Below, piece by piece: positions 48,692 through 57,378 of a stretch of DNA of 64,000 bases. Location: NCBI GenBank assembly GCA_937864115.1, contig CALMII010000020.1:248001-312000 (forward strand). The letters run 5' to 3'. Positions within the stretch are counted from its first letter, which is position 1. Each line of letters begins with the position of its first letter. The stretch comes from an uncultured Steroidobacter sp. Lineage in GTDB: Bacteria; Pseudomonadota; Gammaproteobacteria; Steroidobacterales; Steroidobacteraceae. Below the pieces are notes generated by a model. The model worked only from the letters and a program-made list of their open reading frames with translations. It was not told the DNA's origin and did no database searches. The translations under genes were made by a program, and so were the position numbers.

Positions 48692-50800
48692 TCACTCCGT
48701 CCGGTAGTTCACTTCCACGAACACCGTGCGATCCCTTCCCGGGAAATAACGGTAGTTGCCGAAGGCGTAGTCGGCGCGATCCGCGTAATCCTCGTCGGTG
48801 AGATTGTTGACGCGCACGATGCCGGTCCAGTGGGCGGTGGCGTTCCAGGCGAGGCGCAGGTTCAGCAGGTCATGGCCTTCGTATTCGTGGGCGTTGGCGG
48901 CATCGACGTAGTAGCGGCCGACGCCGACCCATTCCAGTTCGGCGCCCAGCGAATCGAGCGGACGCCAGTCGATGCGGGCGGTATTCACGTGGCGCGGTGC
49001 GGTGTCGACGTCGCGGCCGGCGACGATGGTTTCGCCCTGTTCGACCGAGCGGTTGAAGTCGTACGTGTGTTCCGCGTACGTGCCGGCCAGCGCGAGCCGC
49101 AGCGAGTCGACGATCGCCCAGCTGAATTCGTATTCGACGCCGCGGTGCTTGGTACGGCCGTCGCTGACGTTGAAGGCATTGGCGTCGCGGAAGATGACGT
49201 TGTCCTTGGTCATGTCGAATGCCGCGAGCGAGTAGCGCAGCGACGCGAACTGGCCGCGCGCGCCGATCTCGATGCTGTCGAGTTCTTCCGCATCGAGGTC
49301 GGCAATCGATTGCTGGCGCTGCAGGCGATACAGCTCGCTGGTGTCCGGCGCGCGGTAGCCGTGTGTCGCGGTGGCATAGATCGCATGCGAGTCGTTGATG
49401 GAATAGGTGAGGCCGATCTTGCCGGTCGGACTCGTGAAGTCGTCGCTGCGATCGGCAGGGCGGCTGTAGAGACAGCCCGTGCCGGGGCAGGGCGTGCCAT
49501 CGTCGCGCGTGTTGCCCGCGATCATGCGGTTGTCATAGTCGTAGTCGACATACTCGACCCGCACGCCCGCACTGAATTTCCAGCGTTGCGCGAACGGCTG
49601 ATCGAGTTGCGCATAGATCGCGGCCACCGAGCTGTCGACGGTGTAGTCGTAGTGCTTGCCGGCGGGACGAATGTCGTTGGCGGCCGGCGTGCCGTCGGTC
49701 GCCGGGCCGTCCTGGGTTTCTTTCAGGAAGCCTTCGGCGAATTCGAGATCGATGCCGGCGAGGATGCTGGTGTTGGTGAAGGCATCGATGTGCAGCGACG
49801 ACAGCAGGCCGATGGAGTCCTGGCCGTTTTCTTCGGTCGGCTTGCCGACCAGGAAGTGCTGCAGGAAATCCATGCGCGAGTGACGCACGTACGGACGCAG
49901 GTCGAGCTGCAGCGTGTCGCTGAGCTGGCGCTGGTACTGACCGGTCAGTCGCACCGCGTAGGCATCGCGATAGGCCTCGGGGTTCGGGTTGGATTTCTTG
50001 ATCGATTCATCCTTGTAGGCGTCCTCGCCCTGGATGAAGCCCGCCGTCTCCTGGTTGAGATTGGTGGCGGCGAGACTCAGCCCCATCAGCGCGTCGTCGC
50101 CGCGATGGATGAGCTGCGCATTCAGTTTCTGTTCTTCCAGTCCCGAATCGTCGCGCCAGCCGCCATCGTGAGACGCGAGACCGACGACACCGACGTCGGT
50201 GCTCGTGCCGGTGTGCCCGAAGGCGAACTTGCCGCGATAGAACTCGTCGGGTCCGCTCTCGAGACCGAGGCCCACGGAAGGAAGCTGCGCCGGCGTTGCC
50301 TGCAGCACGTTGATCGCGCCGTGCATCGCACCGGAACCGTAGACGACGCCGGCGGGACCGCGCAGCACTTCGATCGACTGCGCTTCCTCGGTGTTCACCT
50401 CGAAGAGTTCATTGACGTTGCAGAAGCCGACCGGGCGGATCGGCACGCTGTTCTCCAGGAACAGGAAGACGCCGCACGAGCCCGGGCCGGACAGCACGGG
50501 CGAGCGGATCGCCGTCAGGCTTTCCTCGCCGCTGTTGCGCTGGATCATGGTGCCCGCCGCGCGGTTCATGATCTCCGCGTGATGGGTCGAGCCGACCATC
50601 GCGACGTCGCGGTCGCTCACGATCGAAATGCTGCCGGCGAAATCGCGCAGCTGTTCGGCGCGCCTTGTTGCGGTCACGACGACTTCGTCGATCTGTTCGG
50701 CGGCGGAAGCGTTGGAAAGAAAGAAGATCTCCACGGGGGACACGGGGAGCACGGGGCAGAGCAGCGTCAGCGCCACGGCGGACTTCAGGATGTCGGTCAT
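48692..50800 (-). CDS. TonB-dependent outer-membrane receptor
   Basis: 702 residues. The TonB box region reads IDEVVVTATR after the signal peptide. The plug domain includes SIEVLRGPAGVVYGSGAMHGAINV. The rest is a 22-strand type barrel with the usual YRAPDTSELY signature. It probably imports a chelated metal or organic ligand with energy from TonB-ExbBD; the substrate is unknown. The signal peptide is odd: CPVLPVSPVEIFFL inside it is encoded by a repeat arm (50731-50760). The chain ends NYRTE, without the usual terminal Phe. The PQQ dehydrogenase gene lies upstream on the same strand, but about 180 bases with a REP intervene. Confidence 0.92.
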   Translation of the reverse strand: MTDILKSAVALTLLCPVLPVSPVEIFFLSNASAAEQIDEVVVTATRRAEQLRDFAGSISIVSDRDVAMVGSTHHAEIMNRAAGTMIQRNSGEESLTAIRSPVLSGPGSCGVFLFLENSVPIRPVGFCNVNELFEVNTEEAQSIEVLRGPAGVVYGSGAMHGAINVLQATPAQLPSVGLGLESGPDEFYRGKFAFGHTGTSTDVGVVGLASHDGGWRDDSGLEEQKLNAQLIHRGDDALMGLSLAATNLNQETAGFIQGEDAYKDESIKKSNPNPEAYRDAYAVRLTGQYQRQLSDTLQLDLRPYVRHSRMDFLQHFLVGKPTEENGQDSIGLLSSLHIDAFTNTSILAGIDLEFAEGFLKETQDGPATDGTPAANDIRPAGKHYDYTVDSSVAAIYAQLDQPFAQRWKFSAGVRVEYVDYDYDNRMIAGNTRDDGTPCPGTGCLYSRPADRSDDFTSPTGKIGLTYSINDSHAIYATATHGYRAPDTSELYRLQRQQSIADLDAEELDSIEIGARGQFASLRYSLAAFDMTKDNVIFRDANAFNVSDGRTKHRGVEYEFSWAIVDSLRLALAGTYAEHTYDFNRSVEQGETIVAGRDVDTAPRHVNTARIDWRPLDSLGAELEWVGVGRYYVDAANAHEYEGHDLLNLRLAWNATAHWTGIVRVNNLTDEDYADRADYAFGNYRYFPGRDRTVFVEVNYRTE
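50731..50760. repeat. Single repeat arm (family F) in the TonB-receptor signal peptide
   Basis: CCACGGGGGACACGGGGAGC followed by ACGGGGCAG: three copies of a CACGGGG-type unit in tandem. No inverse arm is visible nearby. It is in frame in the signal-peptide region. Confidence 0.55.
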
Positions 50801-50888
50801 GAGTAGTAGCTTGCGGGTCCAGGAATACGGGAGGGCGTATCTTCGTCGGACGGGTGGTCAATGTCTGCAGAATTTTTGTCTGTTCCTC

Positions 50889-50957
50889 CTGTGGGCTGAG
50901 TGTAGGTCAGGCTTCAGCCTGACTTCTTCGACAGGCCGGCTGAAGCCGGCCCCACAG
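50889..50957. repeat. Family A REP dimer, mixed type, with an extra head
   Basis: CTGTGGGCTGAG at 50889 is a partial head, then GTAGGTCAGGCTTCAGCC and GGCCGGCTGAAGCCGGCCCC ending CACAG. It lies between the PQQ dehydrogenase and the TonB receptor. Confidence 0.88.
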
Positions 50958-50979
50958 GAAGAGGAAGAAGGCCGCGCCG

Positions 50980-52944
50980 CTACTTCTGCGGCAGCGCAAA
51001 CGCCACGACGTAATCCCCGCGCGTCGTGTCCAGCCCGCCGTGTCCGCCGGCAGCGATGACGACGAACTGGCGTCCGTTCATCTCGTAGGTCATCGGCGTG
51101 GCCTGACCACCGGCGGGCAGTCGGCCTTTCCAGAGTTCCTGACCGGTTTCGAGGTCGAAAGCACGCAGATAGTTGTCGGTGGCGGCGCCGATGAAGGCCA
51201 GGCCGCCGGCCGTTGCGATCGGCCCGCCCATGTTGGGCATGCCGAGCGTTGCCGACGGCACGAACCACGGCGTCTTGTCGCGCGTGGAGCCGAGCATCAC
51301 CTGCCAGCGGATGGTGTTGCGCCGGAGATCGACCGCCGCCAGCGTTCCCCACGGCGGCGGCGTGCAGGGCAATCCCAGCGGCGACATCAACGCCTCGCGT
51401 CGCATGCCGTACGCCGTGCCGGCCTGGCGCGCGAACTCGGAATCGGGCCACTGGCCCGATTTGCGTGCGGTGTCGAAGTCGTCGCGCGGCACCAGCGTCA
51501 CCACCATCGGCACGTTGATGACGGCTGCGAGGACGAGCTGTCGTTCGCTGTCGAAGGCGAGACTGCCCCAGTTCACGCCGCCGGCGTAACCCGGTGACAT
51601 GATCGTGCCGCGCAGGCTCGGCGGCGTAAAAATGCCTTCGGAGCGATGGTTCTCGATGAGCTCGCGGCAGCGTCCGCGGTCATAGAACGTCAGTCCCCAG
51701 GCGTCCTGCGGTGTCACCGCCGCGTGCGAGACGAGCGCCGGCGTTGCGGGAAAAGGCTGCGTTGGCGACGCCGCCTCGCCCGGCACATCGCTGGCCGGAA
51801 CGGCGCGCTCGACGATCTCGAACACGGGCTCGCCGGTTTCGCGATCGAACACGAACAGCATGCCGGTCTTGGTGGCCTGGATCACTGCGGCGATGGACTT
51901 GCCCTCGCGTTCGATGTCGACCAGCAGTGGCTGCGCAGCGAGGTCGTAATCCCACAGATCGTGATGCACGAGCTGGCGGTGCCAGACGAGCTGGCCGGTG
52001 CTGGCGCGCAGTGCGACCAGCGAATTCGCGTAGCGGTTGTCGCCCGCGCGTTCGCCGCCGAAGAAATCGGGACTCGCCGAGCCGGTCGGAATGAACACCA
52101 GGTCGCGGCCCGCATCGACGGAAAAGATCGACCACGCATTCGCTGCGCCCGTCCGCTGCGCAGCGGAGGCCGTCCAGCCGCGCGTCGCGAGATCATTCGC
52201 TTCGGCGATGGGGATCGGATCCCACGACCACCGCAGCGCGCCGGTGCGTGCATCGAACGCGCGCACGACGCCGCGCTCCAGTTCGACGCCGCGGTTGTCG
52301 CCGATGGCCGAGCCCGTGATGACGAGGTCGCGATAGATCGCGGGCGGCGAGGTTACGAGATAGTCGCCGCGCTCGACGAGGCGCACGCCCGCGCCCAGAT
52401 CGACGACGCCATCGACGCCGAAGCCGGCGCACGGACGGCCGCTGGCGCCGTCGACTGCGATCAGTCGCGCATCCAGCGTGCCGATGAAGATCCGCGTCGC
52501 GCAGGGCGCGGTGGATTCGAGCTGGGTATCGACCCACCACGACACACCGCGCGAAGTGGCTTCGGAGTAGTGCAGGTCGCGCGGAATCTTCGGGTCGTAA
52601 CGCCAGCGTTCGCGTCCCGTGGCCGGATCGAGCGCGATGACGATGTTGGTCGGCGTGCTGAGATAGAGAGAGCCGTTGGCGAGGATCGGCGTGGCTTCGA
52701 ACGACAGCTTGTCGGCGCGCGCGAAACCGGCGCCGAGTTCGCCGCTGCGGTAGGTCCAGGCGATCTGCAACTGGTCGACGTTGCGGCGGTCGATCTGCTT
52801 CAGATCCGCATAACGGCTGCCGCCCCCGTAAGCGCCATAGAAGCGCCCGTCGGCGTCGGCATCCACGAGCCGCCGGGGCGGGGGGGCCGCCCGCGGCGGC
52901 AGGGGCCGTAGAGCGAGCAGCGCAATGCGGCGGGCGTGCGACAT
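50980..52944 (-). CDS. PQQ-dependent quinoprotein dehydrogenase
   Basis: 654 residues, forming an eight-blade propeller: RFYGAYGGGSRYADLKQIDR at the start, tryptophan-docking repeats such as GRERWRYDPKI and GQLVWHRQLVHHDLWDYDLAAQPLLV, and GGPIATAGGLAFIGAATDNYL near the end. These match membrane-type glucose dehydrogenase propellers without the five N-terminal helices. It should oxidise a sugar or alcohol in the periplasm. The predicted N-terminus (MSHARRIALLALRPLPPRAAPPPRR) is Pro/Arg-rich and a poor signal peptide. A G-run at about 52878-52884 could hide a frameshift. No cytochrome domain. Confidence 0.88.
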   Translation of the reverse strand: MSHARRIALLALRPLPPRAAPPPRRLVDADADGRFYGAYGGGSRYADLKQIDRRNVDQLQIAWTYRSGELGAGFARADKLSFEATPILANGSLYLSTPTNIVIALDPATGRERWRYDPKIPRDLHYSEATSRGVSWWVDTQLESTAPCATRIFIGTLDARLIAVDGASGRPCAGFGVDGVVDLGAGVRLVERGDYLVTSPPAIYRDLVITGSAIGDNRGVELERGVVRAFDARTGALRWSWDPIPIAEANDLATRGWTASAAQRTGAANAWSIFSVDAGRDLVFIPTGSASPDFFGGERAGDNRYANSLVALRASTGQLVWHRQLVHHDLWDYDLAAQPLLVDIEREGKSIAAVIQATKTGMLFVFDRETGEPVFEIVERAVPASDVPGEAASPTQPFPATPALVSHAAVTPQDAWGLTFYDRGRCRELIENHRSEGIFTPPSLRGTIMSPGYAGGVNWGSLAFDSERQLVLAAVINVPMVVTLVPRDDFDTARKSGQWPDSEFARQAGTAYGMRREALMSPLGLPCTPPPWGTLAAVDLRRNTIRWQVMLGSTRDKTPWFVPSATLGMPNMGGPIATAGGLAFIGAATDNYLRAFDLETGQELWKGRLPAGGQATPMTYEMNGRQFVVIAAGGHGGLDTTRGDYVVAFALPQK

Positions 52945-52990
52945 GTGAAGCAGCCTAAACCACTTTCTTCTGCCGGGGCCGGCTCTCTTA

Positions 52991-53048
52991 CTGTAGGTCA
53001 GGCTTCAGCCTGACCCTCCGGGATGGCCGGCTGAAGCCGGCCCCACAG
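52991..53048. repeat. Family A REP dimer, mixed type
   Basis: CTGTAGGTCAGGCTTCAGCC and GGCCGGCTGAAGCCGGCCCC ending CACAG. It lies between the divergent PQQ dehydrogenase and patatin genes and close to the latter's start. Confidence 0.92.
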
Positions 53049-53103
53049 GCGGATGCCTACGCTACTATCGCCCGGGATTTCCGCTGCGCGCCACGAACCG
53101 CCC

Positions 53104-55317
53104 ATGCAACGACCGATCGCATCGACTCTCCGCGCACTGACGCTCTGCCTGCTCGCCTGCACGTCCACCGCGACATTCGCCGCCGAAACGGCGCGTCCGC
53201 GGATCGGGCTGGTGCTGAGCGGCGGCGGCGCCCGCGGCGCGGCCCATGTGGGCGTTCTCAAGGTGCTCGACGAGATGCGTGTGCCCGTGGACGCGATTGC
53301 GGGAACGAGCATGGGCGCGGTCGTCGGCGGGCTCTATGCCTCGGGCATGTCCGCCCGCGAAATCGAAACGCTGATGAATTCGGTGAACTGGCAGGACGCG
53401 TTCCTGGACCGGCCGCCGCGTGCGGAGCTGGGGTTCCGTCGCAAGCAGGACGACCGGAATTTCCTGGTGCGCTATTCGCTGGGCGTGCGCGAGGATGGCT
53501 TCGTCCTCCCCCAGGGACTGGTGCAGGGCCAGAAGCTCGAACAGGTGCTGCGCAACGCCGCGCTGCCCGTGGCCGAAGTGCAGGACTTCGATCGCCTGCC
53601 CATTCCCTTCCGCGCGATCGCCACCGATCTGGAAACGGGCGAAGCCGTGCTGATGAAGTCCGGCGATCTGGTCACGGCCTTGCGCGCGAGCATGTCGGCC
53701 CCCGGCGTCTTCGCGCCGGCGCAGCGCGAAGGTCGATTGCTCGTCGATGGCGGGTTGGTGCAGAACCTGCCGATCGACATCGCGCGCGACATGGGTGTCG
53801 ACGTGCTGATCGTGGTGGACGTGAGCTTTCCGCTGTATTCGCGCGATCAGCTCGCATCGCCCATCGAAGTGACGAACCAGGCCTTCGCCATCATGATCCG
53901 CTCGCGCACGCTCGAAGAGCGTCGCAAGCTCACGGAGCGCGACATCGTCATCGATCCGCCGCTGGGCAAGCTGACGTCGACTGACTTCACCCGCATGACG
54001 CAAACACTGCGCGCGGGCGAACAGGCCGCGCAGGCGGCAAGCAATCGGCTGAGCGCGCTGGCGCTGGACGAGGCGCACTACCGCGAATACCTGGCCGGCC
54101 GCAATCCGCGGGCGACGCAGCGGCCGACGATCGAATTCGTGCACGCCGACTCGCGTTCGCAGGACTACGCGCGACTGGTCGATGCGACGATGAGCGATGT
54201 CGTCGGCAAGCCGCTCGATCCGGCGACGATGCAGCAGCAGCTGTCGTCGCTGTATGCGCTCGACCTGTTCGAGTCGATCGACTATTCGCTGGTGGAAGAG
54301 AACGGCGCCACGGGTCTGGAGATGAGCCTGCGCCGCAAGAGCTGGGGGCCGAATTACGCGCGCTTCGGACTCAATCTCGAAGACGACTTCGAAGGCAACA
54401 GCCGCTACAACGCGGCGATGCGTTTCATCATGACCGAGCTCAATGCGCTCGGCGCCGAATGGCTGACGGACCTGCAGATCGGCGAGAACCCGCGCGTGTT
54501 CACCGAGTTCTACCAGCCGCTGTCGCTGGCGAGCCGCTACTTCGTCGCGCCGCAGATCGAGTTCGAGGAACGCAGCGTCTATGCGCTGCAGGGCGATCGC
54601 CGCTTCGCCGAGTACCGGGTGCGCTCGCTGCAGGGCGCGCTCGACGTGGGACGCGAGCTGTCGAACTGGGGCGAGTTCCGCTTCGGCGTGCGCCGCGGCG
54701 AAGGTCGTTCGCACGTGCTCATCGGCGATCCGATGCTGCCCGGCGATGAATTCAATCGCGGCGGCATGTTCGCGCGCTTCTCGTACGACAAGCTCGACAG
54801 CATTTTCTTTCCGCGGCGCGGCCAGCAGTTCACGTTCGAATGGCGCGGCGAGCGTTCCGGCTTCGGCGCCGATCAGGAATTCGATGCCTTCGTCACGAAC
54901 TGGCTGATCGCGCGTTCCATCGACCGCAACACCTTCATTTTCTGGACCGACATCGGCACCACGATCGACGACCTGACGCGTCCGGAGGATTTCTTCTCGC
55001 TCGGCGGTTTCTGGAATCTGTCCGGGCTGCCGCCCGGTTATCTGTCCGGCCCGCACTACGGCATCGCGCGGTTCATCTACTACCGCAAGATCGGTCGCGG
55101 CGGTTCGGGCGTCCTCGACCTGCCGGCGTACATCGGCGTCTCGGCGGAGGCGGGCAATACCTGGCTGCGGCGCGACGACATCAGCACCGGCGATCTGCGC
55201 AAGGATGGAAGCCTGTTCTTCGGCGTGGATACGCCGCTGGGGCCGGTCTATCTGGCCGCCGGTTTCGATGAAGGCGGCGACAAGCAGTTCTATCTGTTTC
55301 TCGGCCGATCGTTCTGA
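53104..55317 (+). CDS. Patatin-like phospholipase with POTRA and 16-strand barrel (type Vd autotransporter)
   Basis: 737 residues. A signal peptide ends near TFAAE. The patatin domain (about 33-330) has the oxyanion loop GGGARG, nucleophile Ser69 in GTSMG and Asp215 in VDGGL, a complete Ser-Asp dyad. A POTRA-like segment (about 355-425: PTIEFVHADSRSQDYARLVD) and a C-terminal barrel of the Omp85/BamA type, ending in LFLGRSF, follow. This is the PlpD layout, in which the barrel displays the lipase. Start ATG 53104 gives the signal peptide; upstream is a REP. Confidence 0.93.
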   Translation: MQRPIASTLRALTLCLLACTSTATFAAETARPRIGLVLSGGGARGAAHVGVLKVLDEMRVPVDAIAGTSMGAVVGGLYASGMSAREIETLMNSVNWQDAFLDRPPRAELGFRRKQDDRNFLVRYSLGVREDGFVLPQGLVQGQKLEQVLRNAALPVAEVQDFDRLPIPFRAIATDLETGEAVLMKSGDLVTALRASMSAPGVFAPAQREGRLLVDGGLVQNLPIDIARDMGVDVLIVVDVSFPLYSRDQLASPIEVTNQAFAIMIRSRTLEERRKLTERDIVIDPPLGKLTSTDFTRMTQTLRAGEQAAQAASNRLSALALDEAHYREYLAGRNPRATQRPTIEFVHADSRSQDYARLVDATMSDVVGKPLDPATMQQQLSSLYALDLFESIDYSLVEENGATGLEMSLRRKSWGPNYARFGLNLEDDFEGNSRYNAAMRFIMTELNALGAEWLTDLQIGENPRVFTEFYQPLSLASRYFVAPQIEFEERSVYALQGDRRFAEYRVRSLQGALDVGRELSNWGEFRFGVRRGEGRSHVLIGDPMLPGDEFNRGGMFARFSYDKLDSIFFPRRGQQFTFEWRGERSGFGADQEFDAFVTNWLIARSIDRNTFIFWTDIGTTIDDLTRPEDFFSLGGFWNLSGLPPGYLSGPHYGIARFIYYRKIGRGGSGVLDLPAYIGVSAEAGNTWLRRDDISTGDLRKDGSLFFGVDTPLGPVYLAAGFDEGGDKQFYLFLGRSF

Positions 55318-55331
55318 GGACTTTGTTCTTC

Positions 55332-55387
55332 GTGTGGGGCCGGCTTCAGCCGGCCTCTGAAGAGTCAGGCTAAAGCCTGACCTACAG
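55332..55387. repeat. Family A REP dimer, mixed type
   Basis: GTGTGGGGCCGGCTTCAGCC opposed to GTCAGGCTAAAGCCTGACC ending TACAG. It lies between the convergent patatin and 80-residue protein genes. Confidence 0.92.
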
Positions 55388-55395
55388 GAAGACTC

Positions 55396-55638
55396 CTATC
55401 TGTCGACCTTCTCGAACTCCAGGCTGGGCTGATCGCCCGGACGGAAGTAGACGTAGCGGCCGCTCATTTCCTGCAGTGCCTCGTCGCGCTCTTCGCGAGT
55501 GGCAAACCAGTGTTCGCGATTCCAGTCGCTGCCCACCAGATTCCGGAAAGGATCGGTGGAGCGCAGGCGGACGCGGATACCAAAAGGGCATTTCGCCGGG
55601 ATCGGGGCGGCAAGATTGTGTTCGTGGCAGATAGGCAT
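55396..55638 (-). CDS. Small conserved hypothetical protein
   Basis: 80 residues starting MPICHEHNLAAPIPAKCPFG, with no signal peptide or membrane segment. A pair of Cys (residues 4 and 17) with His5 and His7 could bind a metal. The C-terminal half, HWFATREERDEALQEMSGRY, looks like a small alpha/beta unit. I do not recognise it. Coding is supported by regular codon use and its position between two REPs, each of which usually abuts a real gene. Confidence 0.6.
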   Translation of the reverse strand: MPICHEHNLAAPIPAKCPFGIRVRLRSTDPFRNLVGSDWNREHWFATREERDEALQEMSGRYVYFRPGDQPSLEFEKVDR

Positions 55639-55680
55639 GATCGGATGACGGTTGATGCGACGCCGCGATGATACCTCTTC

Positions 55681-55790
55681 CTGTGGAGCCGGCTTCAGCC
55701 GGCCTGCTTCTTTGTAGGTCAGGCTTCAGCCTGACAGTTTTCAGGCCGGCTGTGACCGAAGGGAATCCCACGGGGAAGCCGGCCCCACAG
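55681..55790. repeat. Family A REP with three half-units and an insertion in the last
   Basis: CTGTGGAGCCGGCTTCAGCC, then GTAGGTCAGGCTTCAGCCTG, then GGCCGGCT, interrupted by about 23 bases (GTGACCGAAGGGAATCCCAC begins it), before GAAGCCGGCCCCACAG. The loop of the third hairpin is thus enlarged. Confidence 0.85.
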
Positions 55791-56110
55791 AAGAGATGGC
55801 CGGCCGCAAGCACGAAGCGACGATCTGTCCGTAATCGGCTGCCGTGGGCGATACGACTGTCATCTTCCGTTTGACGCTCGTACATCGAATGCTGATGAAC
55901 AGCTGTTTTTTAGCGTTCGCGCCACGGCCCCGCATGGACTCATCTGCGTGCATTCATTGCGGTTTGTCTCATCCATGGCTTTTTTGTGTGTTGCCGGCAT
56001 CAACCTTCACAAGCGCCGAAACCTTTCGTCGCATTCGTGTATCTCATGGTCGTAAGTGACTTGTATACCGCGTCCTGGGGATGTCATTTAAACGCGCGGC
56101 AGGCACACAC
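55791..56110. other. AT-richer spacer upstream of the AraC regulator
   Basis: About 320 bases with lower GC than the flanks. A short open frame (55844-56059) has no coding character. It probably holds the AraC gene's own promoter and operators, but I cannot place them. No dispersed repeat is seen after 55790. Confidence 0.5.
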
Positions 56111-57118
56111 ATGGGGAGCACAGAGAGGATGATCGTTCGCAGAACACAGGAGCTTCAGAGCACCGCGCTGTCCGCGCGCGCCGGCCACGAGGACAACGTC
56201 ATCCTCGACCTGAATACCCAGCTCGTGGACTTCACGCTGGATGGCCGCCGTCTGGTGCTGCTCAGCGCATGGAGCGGCAGCGAGGAAGTCGCAGTCGACG
56301 GTCGGCGCATTGCGATCGATGACGACACCTGGATGCTCTCGCCGGCCGGGCCGCTGTCGGTGCGCATCCGCTCGCCGCACAACGTGCATTCGCTGACCAT
56401 CCTGTTCCGTCCCGGCATGCCGGAAGAAGTGCTCGGCGCACTGACGACGCCGGACGATCGCATGCTCGAAGACGGGGAAATGCCGACGGGTTCGGCATTG
56501 CCGTTTGCTCCGCACCTGCACACTCACGATCGCAGCGTCACGCCGGTGCTGCTGTTCATCCGCCGGCATTGCGAAATGGGACTGGAAGATGCGCTCTGGT
56601 ACGAGGAACAGCTCGCCTTCCTGCTCGAGCGCCTGCTGATCAATCATCGGCACCGGCTGGTGCGTGCGCGCCAGATCCCGGTGCGTCGCGCCTCGACGCG
56701 CCGCGAGATCCTGCGCCGCGTGTCGCTGGCGACCGATTTCATTCATACCAACTACGCCCGGCCGCTCATGCTCAGCGACATGGCGGGCGCGGCCTTCCTG
56801 TCGCGCCATCACTTCCTGCGCCTGTTCAAGCAGATCCACGAAATCACGCCCCACGAGTACCTGCAGCGCAAGCGCACATCGGTCGCGGCGCGGCTGCTGC
56901 GTAGCAGCCATCGGCAGGTGGATGAAGTGGTCAAGGAAGTCGGCTTCGATTCCCGCTCGACACTGTTCCGCGCGCTGCGGCGCTTTCACGGCCTGACGCC
57001 GCGCGAATGCCGGCACGCCACGGAGACGCCGGTGTTCATGGGGCAGACGACGGGAAACGGCGGATGGACGGCCGGTGATGAAGGTGGCGCCCGGCCGGTG
57101 CTCGCTGCGGCACACTAG
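56111..57118 (+). CDS. AraC-family transcriptional regulator
   Basis: 335 residues. The first 170 form a cupin-like sensor part (residues such as DGRRLVLLSAWSGSEEVAVD). Residues about 200-310 are the AraC double HTH: RPLMLSDMAGAAFLSRHHFL then RLFKQIHEITPHEYLQRKR, and VDEVVKEVGFDSRSTLFRAL. The target is unknown; neighbours are a small hypothetical protein and msrA. ATG 56111 is chosen; ATG 56129 (MIVRRTQ), just after GAGAGG, is nearly as good. The last 30 residues, glycine-rich, are not conserved in the domain. Confidence 0.85.
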   Translation: MGSTERMIVRRTQELQSTALSARAGHEDNVILDLNTQLVDFTLDGRRLVLLSAWSGSEEVAVDGRRIAIDDDTWMLSPAGPLSVRIRSPHNVHSLTILFRPGMPEEVLGALTTPDDRMLEDGEMPTGSALPFAPHLHTHDRSVTPVLLFIRRHCEMGLEDALWYEEQLAFLLERLLINHRHRLVRARQIPVRRASTRREILRRVSLATDFIHTNYARPLMLSDMAGAAFLSRHHFLRLFKQIHEITPHEYLQRKRTSVAARLLRSSHRQVDEVVKEVGFDSRSTLFRALRRFHGLTPRECRHATETPVFMGQTTGNGGWTAGDEGGARPVLAAAH

Positions 57119-57127
57119 ACAAGACCC

Positions 57128-57257
57128 AGAGAGCCGCAAGGACCGCATAAAAGAAGCTCTTGTCTTCGGACCAAGACCACGCATTCGGCCTGGCATCGCG
57201 CAGGCCGGCTGCAGCCGAAGCCAGACATTCTTTTATGCGGTCTTTGCGGTTCTCGTC
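57128..57257. repeat. Family D palindrome
   Basis: AGAGCCGCAAGGACCGCATA then AAAGAAGC at the left (57130-57157) faces TTCTTTTATGCGGTCTTTGC at the right (57228-57247). The loop of about 70 bases contains a diverged REP half (CAGGCCGGCTGCAGCCGAAG, 57201-57220). It follows the AraC gene. Confidence 0.85.
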
Positions 57258-57378
57258 CTCTTGAACATCCTGGAAAAATAGCGGCCCGCCCACATCTCTG
57301 GCCTCGTCCGGCAGGTTGCCCGCAGGGAAGCATCTTCGTAGTCTGGCGTCCGGCCGGTTCATTCCCCGCGAGGTCGCC

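Noticed and set aside
48476..50806. Plus-strand open frame of 776 codons
   Set aside because: Antisense to the TonB-dependent receptor; Val/Arg/Asp-rich with no domain.
53065..55056. Minus-strand open frame of 663 codons
   Set aside because: Antisense to the patatin-barrel gene.
55844..56059. Short ORF of 71 codons upstream of the AraC gene
   Set aside because: AT-richer than coding DNA here, no ribosome-binding site, no recognisable protein features.
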